This document shows, in pieces, positions 1 to 9,524 of a DNA stretch of 64,000 nt. The position numbers and the translations under genes were made by a program. The stretch spans positions 1,621,501 to 1,685,500 of the forward strand of contig JAFFSR010000008.1 in assembly GCA_017163975.1 (NCBI GenBank), read 5' to 3'. Position 1 is the first letter of the stretch. Every line of letters starts with the position of its first letter. This DNA comes from Anastatus disparis. Its lineage: Eukaryota; Arthropoda; Insecta; Hymenoptera; Eupelmidae. The notes under the pieces were generated by a model that saw only the letters and a list, made by a program, of their open reading frames with translations, did no database searches and was not told the DNA's origin.

Positions 1-202
1 CTTTATAGACCTGAACGCGCTAACATTATCATATTTTCATAGGTATAGGTGCGAAATTTGGGAAGCGACCCTTGCAATCGGAATCTACGTTTAAAACTCA
101 GTTAGGTATTCATTCATTTAGTCTATTTTTACTATTTGGGGGTTTTAGCAAGACTAGGTAACGAATAACGCTCAAAACCGAGACGGACAAGCCGACCCAT
201 CC

Positions 203-1245
203 ATGTTGATGATGACGGCTATGGCGAATAGCTTCGCTTTACATAATGCCTCACGGGGCCTGCGCAGCTTTGACGGGCATAATATGCCTTTAAAAGACTT
301 TATACAAGATGTTCGCAATGGAAAAGAATATGTGCCTGCAGGAAGTGAAGGACAGTATGTCAAGGCCGTGCTAACGAAGTTGCGCGGGAATGCTAGAGAC
401 TGCACATAAGGACATTCATTTGCAAACACTGACAGCCTAGTGAATCATTTGAAGACTAGATTCGCACCAGGCAAGACGTATACTTATTATACAACCAAGA
501 TTAATGACATGAGGATGAAGCAGGGAGAGACCGTAGGAGATTTCTACGATAGACTTCACATTCTACTCAGTGGAGCCAAGAATGTTCTAAAGGACGACAT
601 CCCAGGAGCAACTGATGCTATCTGTACAGGTAGATGGGAAAAACCCAGCTACGTTAGCTGACGCGTATAAAGACGCAGTGCGAATGGAAACTCGTATGGA
701 AGCTAAAATATTGCCTGACACTAGATATAAGTTTCACGGACAAATGCCCAAGGTGAATTGAGAACAAACCGAATTTTCAACTGTAAACCAATGGAGGCCA
801 AGGAATCCCAACAACTGGAATAATGGACAACATAAGCATCAAAAAGAAAATTGTGCATCTGAACCCATGGTATATCATAATATGCCACCTGGATCTCAAC
901 AGAGACAGGGACGCACAGACTATAATGTACAAAGAACCCATTAACCTCAAGTCAAGCAGTTATCGCAAAACTATAACGCGAATAACTCACCGCAAAGGTT
1001 CCATCAAGATCGTTATACTCCTCGACCGCAGTATGGCCAACAACAACAGCAGGCATTTTCTCAGGATGCACGTTTATACAACTCTTATGGGCCTGGGGAA
1101 CAGAGACCTTCTACCAACTATCAGTGACCGCAAGGTTCTGCCCAAGGATATAATGCCTATAGAGCATCCAACCGGATGACTCCCAGACAGGCCTAGATCC
1201 AGAACAACATCTTGCTGGAAACCCCCGACCATAGAACCATCTTAA
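203..1245 (+). pseudogene. gag: errantivirus-like gag, broken
   Basis: This is a relic of a capsid gene from an insect endogenous retrovirus. The ATG at 203 opens a frame resembling gypsy/errantivirus Gag: a short stretch near FDGHNMPLKDFI, then a region around LKTRFAPGKTYTYY typical of the capsid. The frame is broken by an in-frame TAA at 407-409, after which the same frame resumes, and by a shift near 630. Beyond that, Gag-like sequence moves to another frame and becomes rich in Q, N and P (about 800-1200) with further stops. No zinc knuckle was seen. The frame is closed just upstream of 203 (TAG at 155). No protease, RT, RNase H or integrase follows; env begins directly. Assignment to Gag is by motif style only. 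Confidence 0.6.
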
Positions 1246-1254
1246 AACATATAT

Positions 1255-3336
1255 ATGTGGCTAAACCTGTTTAAAACAACTGAATTTCTATTACAGGCTT
1301 GCAACACTGGTATGAAATTCCAAGTTATGATAACTGTAACGTGGATACTGACCTTGTATGCAATTCAGCTAACAGGGTATCCATCTCATAAATGGACACC
1401 CTTGCAAACCAATCCTGGTATTTACTATGAAAAGAGTGGCACCTCACGACTCAAGCAAGCAGAATGGAAACTTCTGATACATGTGAACACCGACATAATC
1501 GACTCCCAAGTAGACTTAACTAATGCTATAAATCAATCGCTTAGCACTGGCCGTGAGAGACTCGCCAAATTAAAATGCCAACCAAAACTCGCTGACCAGC
1601 GAACAACAGCCGTCGACCTTTACAGAGAATGCGTAAAAACTTCTCCAGCGAGGATTGCGAAAACACACTGAACTCGCTCGTGCTATTACAAAAGCAGGAC
1701 CAAACTCATGATCTTAGAAATCAAGCCAAAGAGCTGTTAACACGATTACATTTTCTAACTAAAGCTAGCACCAGCCAAGAGACTATAAAAGGGTCTATGA
1801 CACCTCTAAGCATCATTGTCAGTATTAGTAGCACCCTTTTTGGGCTGGCCACCGAAGACGAAGTAGAGGAAGTACACCAAAATATTAATAAATTGCTAGA
1901 TGATAATAAAGAAATCATTAAACTGTCTAACCAAAAGACTCATTTGATAACAGCAAATTTCAAAAACCTCGAGAATATCACCAGTAACCACGCTGACGCA
2001 CTCAAAAGTTAAAAAAAAAAAAAAAAGAAAAAAAAAACCCCTCAGACGCTCGAATCGGAGCAGCAACGAGATTTCTATTTAAGAAGCCTCACTGTGCATC
2101 ATAGCCGTTTACCCATAGCTATCGAGCGAAACCAAGAGATTTTGAAAAAAAAAAACTAATTGATTTAGTCAAAACTTTAAGACAAGGGAAACTACCCGGC
2201 GACTTATTGACGCCCCGACTCCTAGCTCAAATAAGCCAGGATATCACTGAACATTCGAGTGACTGGGATTTACCTATGTCTACTAAACACATAAGACCAG
2301 AAGAGATAGCAAGGATCGCAAAGATAGATGCTGTGTTTGACAACAACCGATTAATAGTAGTATTATACCTGCCTATGGTTGAAACAGAACCGTATGTGCT
2401 GTATCGCATGTACCCTCTATTGACCGCGCAATCATAGAAAGATCAACATCTTGGTTATGCGAAAATCAAACCAACTCACGCGTTGTTAGCATTAAACGAA
2501 AAAAAAAAAAAATAACAAGCAATATGTAAAATGCGACCATGACTATTTACATGAGTGCACAAACCATCTCTATGGTTTAATTGGTGAAACTCATTGGCCT
2601 TTATTAGACGTTCCAACCTCTACAGATTGTGAACTTTTACCATTGACGCAACCTACCGAAAACCACTTTAAACATTGCACTATAGTTTATCTAACTAAGC
2701 CCAGCTCTCAACATAGTTACCTGCACAACGAGGCCGCATGGCTGTACTCCTTGGTTGAACTAACAACCGTCAGAGTCACATGCAATCAACAAAAGGACCA
2801 GATACTACAACTGAATGGGACTGGTAAATCCAAATACATGACAGTTGTACTGGGCGGACCACTCAAGTGACTCTGGGGATATGACGACTCGCACGAGTGC
2901 GGAGTTCTACACCTACCAACCGAAATTACAGCTGGAAATCGCAGACTTACTGACCGGAAATATTCCGAATAACATCCTAAGTCATGAGGAGTTACCTTCA
3001 ATTTTGCGACCTTAAAACAACAATCGTTGGAATAATCAGAACATGCAATAGATTCCAGCCAAACTCGAAGAAGTTGCGCGACATAAAATTGAAAACAACC
3101 ACGTCCGACATACCATATATGGGAGTTATGGATTGGGCTTATTGTTGTTCACGGCGTTCACCAGTTTAGCCATAAGGACCATCAAGTGTAAACGTACCTC
3201 TGGTACACACCCCTTGAACAGGCCGACGCCATCAATCAAAAGACGAACAACTCAATCTAACACTCCCACTAAACCAACCAAGACCACTGACACGACCAGT
3301 ACTGGAATGAAACAATACGCTGCACTAGACAGTTGA
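1255..3336 (+). pseudogene. env: errantivirus-like env (F-protein type), broken
   Basis: This is a decayed envelope glycoprotein gene of the type shared by insect errantiviruses and baculovirus F proteins. The first block (1255-1671) has a hydrophobic leader near its start. The next frame (1629-2012) holds an alanine/glycine-rich stretch followed by a coiled-coil-like segment, as around an F-type fusion peptide. A block at 2207-2437 has the NNRLIVVLYLP type core seen in this family. A cysteine-bearing ectodomain block lies at 2643-2870. A hydrophobic segment near 3140-3190 is probably the transmembrane anchor, followed by a basic tail ending at 3336. Frameshifts and stops separate the blocks, and long A runs interrupt it near 2011, 2145 and 2500. 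It cannot encode a functional envelope as it stands. Confidence 0.65.
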
Positions 3337-3350
3337 AAATTGACTTTTGA

Positions 3351-3364
3351 CGTCTCTATTCCAG
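3351..3364 (+). other. candidate 3' splice acceptor before the RRM ORF
   Basis: A pyrimidine-rich run ending in CAG (cgtctctattccag) lies 19 nt before the ATG at 3383. In errantiviruses env is made from spliced RNA, so a second acceptor here would allow a separate mRNA for the last ORF. This is inference from sequence alone; no donor was identified. Confidence 0.35.
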
Positions 3365-3382
3365 ACAAGCAACCTTGCCAGG

Positions 3383-4306
3383 ATGCCGACGAATGAGACA
3401 CTGCAGCTGACAAATAACAAGGACCAGACCCTTTGGGAAATCGTACGAGATCTCGAACGACAAGGGCCTGTCAAACAAATAACGACGCTAGAATACGTTA
3501 ACCATAAGTATACTAGACTCCAAATAAAATTTTTCGACCATTTTTCTGTAGAAAAACCCGCATCTAATGACAAAAATAACTCTACAAAAATTGACCCTAA
3601 CCGACTTTTTTGTTTAGTAACAAAAAACGACACGGTACAGACTTTAGCTTCTGTATTTAGACCTTACGGATTATTAGACTACGTACATATTACTCGTGGG
3701 AAAATAACTGAAAATCGGTACGGATACGTAAGATTTATACATGAAACTGACGCTCAGACAGCTTTGCTACAGACCCGTAGTAAATACGGAGCAAGACAAG
3801 CCGAGCCTTTACGACAGAAACGTAAACGGAACGAAACTCATAACATCTGGACTAGGTGCAGTAATTGTAACCATGACATTACTACACAGTATAGACGCAC
3901 ACATATGCTGTTGTGCCAGGACCAACAACCCCAGACAGATGGTTCCGAAAGACGGCATGATGACCACATTTACTTTATATGCAACCTGTGTAAAAAACCA
4001 ATTACAGGTAATTACGCATTGCATAGTAAAGACTGCGTTCACGCGCAAGACATACCTATACTACCGGAGACCACCTTTAACCAGGTGTCCGATTCGACTG
4101 AGTTACAACCTAACTCATTGACATGGGCAGACGTGGCTACCAATATTGCGGCCCCGCCCACCGCTTCTATGCCTTGCGACAATGCTAAAAAGCATTCTTT
4201 TTCCTTGATGGAGTATGAAGTGCTCCAACAGGCAATACGCTTCATCCTTAATCCTGCAGAACCTAAACCGGTTGCTTTGCGTGTAAATAATTTAGAACTT
4301 GACTAA
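3383..4306 (+). CDS. RRM plus double CCHC finger protein, accessory ORF of the endogenous retrovirus
   Basis: This open frame of 307 codons lies between the broken env and the 3' LTR of the retroviral relic. The chosen start is the ATG at 3383; the frame opens slightly upstream (3347) without an ATG. Residues about 74-130 look like an RNA recognition motif, with RNP2-like LFCLVT and RNP1-like YGYVRFI. A basic patch QKRKR (about 145) could be a nuclear localisation signal. Two similar zinc motifs follow: C-x2-C-x11-H-x3-C (about 159-178) and C-x2-C-x10-H-x3-C (about 200-218). The tail is acidic and polar. The combination suggests an RNA-binding protein. An export or packaging role for viral RNA is only a guess. 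Strikingly, it is intact while gag and env are shattered. It could also be a captured host gene. I do not recognise a named family. Confidence 0.7.
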   Translation: MPTNETLQLTNNKDQTLWEIVRDLERQGPVKQITTLEYVNHKYTRLQIKFFDHFSVEKPASNDKNNSTKIDPNRLFCLVTKNDTVQTLASVFRPYGLLDYVHITRGKITENRYGYVRFIHETDAQTALLQTRSKYGARQAEPLRQKRKRNETHNIWTRCSNCNHDITTQYRRTHMLLCQDQQPQTDGSERRHDDHIYFICNLCKKPITGNYALHSKDCVHAQDIPILPETTFNQVSDSTELQPNSLTWADVATNIAAPPTASMPCDNAKKHSFSLMEYEVLQQAIRFILNPAEPKPVALRVNNLELD

Positions 4307-5102
4307 TAATTCAATTAATTTTTTTTTACTAATGCTAATTAACATGTAAATAGCATTTAATTAACCGATGCATGCGACTAACCTAAATATTTTCCAAAAC
4401 AATCTTTTCAATATACTCTTGTTTTAGGTAAAGGGGAGAAAAACGGACTTCGCAACTGCCAGCATGAACTGCTGGCATACACCAACATCAACCGCCAAAG
4501 GTATGGCCAAATCAGACCAAGGTGCATATCGACGTTATGGGGCATCGATAAAAACAAAAATCAACCCACCTACAGGGGGAGCAATCGGAAGAGGACCCCG
4601 CTCCTCCTGTGAAGACTGTACATCGCCATCTCAAGACGCCATCTAAAAAAAAAAAAAAAAGAGAAATTTTTCTTTCTTTAAATAAACATTTAAAATAAAA
4701 TATTTTAACTCGTGATTACACAATTAATTTCAATTTATAATCTTATATTCTTAATGTAATAATTACTGTTAAATCATTTTTTTCCTTTTAGTTTTTGCAA
4801 ACGCTAAGAAATTCTTAATTTAACTCGCTTACATTTTTAAATTTTCATTTAAAAACAATTACTTGTAAAGCGGTATTCCTATCCTCAACCAATCCTGATA
4901 TACTCCTTTAGTAGCGGTCATTAACTGAACGATTCAATCCTTGCAAACACCCTTCAACCCATTCCGCTATTTTTAATTTTTTGTTATTCTTTTAGTAATA
5001 AGTTAATAATTTGTAATCTTTTTGTAAGCAGGTTTCCTGGTGGTTTCTGCCGACGCTCGCTACATCCACTGCAACTGACTGTCGGGGACGACAGAGTTTC
5101 TT
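4307..5102 (+). other. 3' untranslated region of the endogenous retrovirus
   Basis: AT-rich sequence lies between the RRM ORF stop and the polypurine tract. It includes an A run near 4645-4660 and a 60-codon frame at 4464-4646 with no recognisable motif. No further gene is supported. Confidence 0.5.
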
Positions 5103-5114
5103 AGTAAGGGGGGG
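5103..5114 (+). promoter_or_regulatory. polypurine tract
   Basis: The purine run agtaaggggggg directly abuts the TGTTAAGTGACA start of the LTR, exactly where plus-strand DNA priming occurs in LTR retroelements. Confidence 0.75.
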
Positions 5115-5801
5115 TGTTAAGTGACAGAATCCTCACTTAAATTTTTTTTGATTATTATTGAGAAAATATTTTTGATTTTTCAAAAATATTAAATCATTTT
5201 ATTCCATAGTGAAAAGAAAGAGATCTTAAAAGTGCCAAGGCCACTTTCTTTTCACTCTCTTATCGGGTTCGGGCAATTTAGCAATGTAACCGTCGACGGA
5301 CCTTGTTGCATGCTCCACTCTTTTCTCGCTCTCATAGTGGGGACTGCAACAACAAGTCCCTCTGAGTGATTGATGGGGTGCGACAGAGAGAAAATCTCAC
5401 CTCTCTTTTCTTCGCGCTCTCTTCCCACTCTTCATAAATTAAGATTTGAAGTTTTTTGCTTCAACTGACGGTCGCTCATGAATAAGACGCGCGGGACAGG
5501 CCCTAGAGGCAAGTACGAGAGGAGAGAGGCTCGCGCAGCTTCCTCCTCTAATCTAAGATTGTTTTATTAAAATTGATCTTTCTTTCTTACTCTATTTTTG
5601 GTTTTTAAAGTGTTCTGTTAATATATCCTTTTCTTCACTTGTTCGATGTTGGTTGTCAATATTATTTTTCGGGTAAAAAAATTGAAAACGGTTTTCCGTG
5701 CGGGAGTGACGTAGATTAGCAAGGAGTAAGCAGGGTGGAGAGCGGAGGCAGCAACGACTAGGAAGCCGGCAATGCAGTGCCAGCCGGCCAACAATGTAAC
5801 A
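5115..5801 (+). repeat. 3' LTR of the endogenous retrovirus
   Basis: It starts TGTTAAGTGACA right after the polypurine tract and is taken to end at TGTAACA (5795-5801), giving TGTTA...TAACA ends and a length of 687 bp. The 5' LTR lies outside the window, so the right border is inferred from the terminal inverted match only. The interior has a GC-richer core (5240-5560) and an early inverted repeat TTAAGTGA/TCACTTAA. Confidence 0.6.
5208..5256 (+). promoter_or_regulatory. 13 bp perfect hairpin inside the LTR
   Basis: AGTGAAAAGAAAG at 5208-5220 is the reverse complement of CTTTCTTTTCACT at 5244-5256, with a 23 nt loop. It may fold in the LTR transcript; its role is unknown. Confidence 0.5.
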
Positions 5802-6683
5802 ACTAAGACATATTAAAGATAAGTACTATTGGACAATGAACTTAAGTAAGATTTTTGTTTTTTTTTTTAAAGAAACGCTTCGATAAAAATTACAAGGAAA
5901 ACAAAAAAAATAAGATTTATTTAAAAATGTCTTTTAGATTAATAGGCACAGGTTATTATGTTATTCTAATTTTTAAGATTATACAAATTTCATAACTATT
6001 AACAACTTAAATAAAAATCTCAATAAAAAAATGCATTCATACTAACCTTTCAACTCATGGATGAAAAATATTTTAATTATACATCGATTTCACATTATAC
6101 TATTTTTTTTTATGAATTCACGAAAAGTTGTATTGAAGTTGAATCACAAAATAATGCTATACATGTTTCTTTAAATTCATATCAATTTTATTTGCTTCGG
6201 AACTAATAATATATGATTTTTTTGAATAATTAAATGACAAATCGTTACCAAGTTTTGAATCTGTGTTAACTACTTCATCGCTTTAAATTGATTTAAAGTT
6301 TGTTCATGTTTACATAAGTTCTGTAAAATTTCCTATTGGTAACAAACAAATTATATACTAAAATAAATAAATAAAAATAAATTTATAACTTATGATCAAT
6401 GAACTGTTTTTCGTAATTATGTAGAATATGTATAAAATAGTGATAATAAAAATACTGAAAATACTGACTTTTCTAATGTTTGCATAGTAACATAATAAAT
6501 CTAATCAACCTAGTCTCAATATTGCTTTTAACTATAAATAACGATTTAGATATGAAGAGGATTTACATATTTTCCCAATTGAATAGAATTGAGTGTTTAG
6601 TTTATGACATTTTTGTATAGATCAGACAGAATATACTCACTAGATAAAATCTCTAAACTCTGGAAGGTAAAATAAAATTAGTT
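5802..6683. other. AT-rich spacer between two LTR elements
   Basis: No coding potential, motif or repeat relationship was recognised in this stretch. Confidence 0.5.
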
Positions 6684-6838
6684 TGTAACATGGCAATTTG
6701 ACCATGTTACTTAAACGTATAATATTAAGCGTCAAGACGACAGAAAGAAGCCTACAACTGTCGGCAAGAAGGAAAGCAGACCACGCGAGTCAAACTCTTA
6801 GCCCCGTACACGAGTTCGTTGGCACACACGCGCGAGCA

Positions 6839-6843
6839 TATAA
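6839..6843 (+). promoter_or_regulatory. TATA box of the Gypsy LTR
   Basis: TATAA in the context gcatataagg lies in the GC-richer part of the LTR, about 155 bp from its start, a plausible position for an LTR core promoter. Confidence 0.4.
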
Positions 6844-7434
6844 GGCTGGCATAGGGCTAGCAAGCCGCTTGACTAGAGTAGCTAACTTGGGGTCCGTTAA
6901 GGATCGTCTGTCTCTCTCTTGCGGCGCGCGCAGCAGACCGCAAGAGCAACGAGCTTGGTCGACAGAAGGAAATCGCCATTGCTTTATTCTTTCTGTCGTC
7001 GTCACGAAGTAAAGAGCGTTCGTCACTGTAATATTATACAGTATTTTCCTTATTTCTTTTTTATGCTCTATAGAGAGTAAATTGCTGTGTGAGTGAGACT
7101 CATTAGCGTTATTTTTCTTGTATTTAATAAAATCAAGTCTTGAGCCTTGATTTTGCTAGTGCCAGCGTGCTTTATAACTAGCTTAACGTTATTGCCTTCT
7201 TTTTGTTGTGCGACGTGTGTGCCGGGCGACTTCGTGCGCGTACTAGTGCTAAATACCCTTCGTGCTATTAATATTATTTTTTTTTGTGTGCTTGTGCCCT
7301 TTTTAGTGCGTAATTGTTGAAACTATCTGCGTTTCTCTTGCCGATAGTTTCTCTACTATTAAATACGGCGTCGCGTACGTTATACGCGGCTGGCGTCCAT
7401 CTTGAACGTGCGTGTTTTAACTCTGTAATTAATT

Positions 7435-7440
7435 AATAAA
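7435..7440 (+). terminator. polyadenylation signal in the Gypsy LTR
   Basis: AATAAA lies about 100 bp before the LTR end. A second AATAAA is at 7126-7131. Either could direct 3' end formation when present in a 3' LTR. Confidence 0.4.
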
Positions 7441-7539
7441 GTACATTGTCTGTATCATTATTCTATATATAATTTTATGCATAATTACTTAAAATACATA
7501 TATTTAGTGCAACCTCCTAATCCCCAAGGTTGTCACAAC

Positions 7540-7559
7540 TGACGCAACCAACGTGGGGC
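7540..7559 (+). promoter_or_regulatory. primer-binding site, tRNA-Lys-like
   Basis: The sequence tgacgcaaccaacgtggggc starts two bases after the LTR. Its core CCAACGTGGGGC matches the reverse complement of the 3' end of animal tRNA-Lys(CUU), as remembered. The 5' part differs from the canonical TGGCGCC, so the pairing is imperfect. Confidence 0.5.
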
Positions 7560-9524
7560 CGACAAAAATTTCAGTGAAAATTTTTGTTAAAATCACGGGA
7601 TTAAAATAATTTTTTTTTGTGCTTGTGCGTAAAAATTCAAAGAAAAAAATTGTGCGTAAAAATTAAAAGAAAAATTTGTGCGAAAAATTAAAGAAAAATT
7701 TGTGCGAAAAATTGTGCGTAGAATTAATCGAAAAAATTTATACTTTAAAATTAACACGAATTAGAAAAAAAAAAAAAAAACTGTTACAACTTGAACAAGA
7801 CTTTTTTTTGTTTGTGCGAAAAAATTAATAGAGAAAATTTTGTGCATAAATCAAAAATATAAACAGTGCTAAAAGTGAAAGACATTTGGCTGTGCGAACA
7901 TTCACGCGTTTCCGGTTCGCCACGTGGTCGCCATTACGAACGACGCACACACGACGAAGCTGAAAGAGGACGCTCTGGCAGCCATTTTCTTTTTTCCTCT
8001 CTTGTCCTTCCTTGATGCTGTCGCTTGGTAAAGTATAGAGAAAATTTTTAATTATCTTGCAGCAAGTTTGTCGTTAGCTTTTAATCGCTTGAAACTAAAA
8101 TTTTTTATTTTTTAACGAAAAATAATTTTTTTTGGTTGTGTGCTTTGACACTTAAAATAAATTTTTTTTTCTAGTTGTTTCGTGCGTTCACATAAAATTT
8201 TTTTTTGCTTCTAGAGTGCATTGAGATAAATTTTTTTGTGGTATTAAAATTATAAAAAGTTTTTTTTGCTTCGATTTTGCTTAAAATTAGTAGCTTAATT
8301 TATATATGTATAGCTGCACAGTTGGGTGATCGGACAAATTGTTTGATTCGCCATTATACAAGCCAACGCAACGACAAGTTTCGTTAGTATTTCAAGTGTG
8401 GCGAATTTTAGTCGCTGTAAATTTACGCTATCGTTTACGAACTATTAGTGCGCAATTCAATTAGCATAGCACGAATTTTTTTTAATGCTTATTGCTTTGG
8501 CTTGTCACGAGTGTGCAACTATATAGAGCAATCATTATACATACATATGCATATTCATATTTGTATCGTGTTCTCACGTAGTCGTGCCGCGCAGTCAGAG
8601 AACAAATCGTTCCTTTGACTGTGCTTCGTAAAGTACTTTTCGGTGAAAATTTCTTTTTTGTGCTGGCTGTTAAAAATAATTCTTTTTATTATTTAAAACT
8701 TTTCATAATAATATTTGTCCTTCATTTCATAATTTTCTTTTGCTTTTATGTACTTAAATATTGGTCCAGAATTTTTTTATATTCCCTATAATAGTTTAAA
8801 CTTTTCAAATTTTTAGTATTTACCTGATTTAATAAAATAACTATACGGCTCTTTTGAGAGTAGAAGCTTAACTATAAAACTTTGTCTGTGCTTGTCCATT
8901 TTTTTTCTTGCAATCCCTACCCTTATAGCATCCTAACCATCCAGCATATATTCCTTTGAGCGACGCCATCTTTAGCAAGTTTGCTTGGTAGTAGCTTATT
9001 ACACGTGCTTCGAATCCTTATCCACCGCGCGCAGTGACTATACCGACCGGACAATACCGTCGGCGTAGATAGTTCGTTATACGTGAACATTTTCTTGCTT
9101 GGCTTTGACGATTATTATTCGTTTTTTTTTATTAATACAATTTTTTTTTGTTGTGCTTTAGTGTACGTAATTAAAATTTTTTTTTGCTATTAAAAATTTT
9201 TTTTTGTTTCTCAAAGTAGAATAAGTTTTTGTGCTTGTTTTTTTTTCCTTTCTTGCTTACGAAGCTAAGATTGCATTGCCTACTGCTAATAATTACAGTA
9301 ATTTAATTAACCGTAGAATAGTGCCTAAGCTTAAAGTTGAGTTTATGATTTTTTTTTGTTGTAAATAAAGATCAACGTGTTTTAAATTTAATTACGGAAT
9401 ACAGCACTGAGACATTCCTTAGAGCAACCCTCCTGAGATAACGTCTCGTATAAAATTATTAGCGAATTTTTGTTAGCAACCTTTAGATAGGATTTAGCTT
9501 GAAAGATTTTTTTTATATATACGA
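7560..9524 (+). other. long T-rich 5' leader of the Gypsy element
   Basis: About 2 kb separate the primer site from the gag ATG, unusually long. Between about 7615 and 7740 a unit of the type TTGTGCGAAAAATTAAAGAAAAA recurs about five times. Many T8-T10 runs follow. No ORF of note was seen. A packaging signal or internal ribosome entry could reside here, but nothing visible proves it. Confidence 0.5.

Larger units (their letters stand above)
6684..7537 (+). repeat. 5' LTR of the Gypsy element
   Basis: It begins TGTAACATGG (inside the inverted pair GTAACATGG/CCATGTTAC at 6685-6710) and ends TTGTCACA two bases before the primer-binding site, for 854 bp. The borders are inferred from TG...CA ends and the primer site, because the partner LTR is absent. 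Confidence 0.6.

Noticed and set aside
823..1179. 118-codon frame in the gag region
   Set aside because: Its translation lacks any motif; another frame over the same bases gives the Q/N/P-rich Gag-like text.
3325..3633. 102-codon minus frame over the RRM ORF
   Set aside because: It lies opposite a well-supported + strand ORF and shows no motif; a shadow frame.
6698..7012. 104-codon frame in the Gypsy LTR
   Set aside because: It covers the LTR promoter region, has no family motif, and the region is explained by the LTR.
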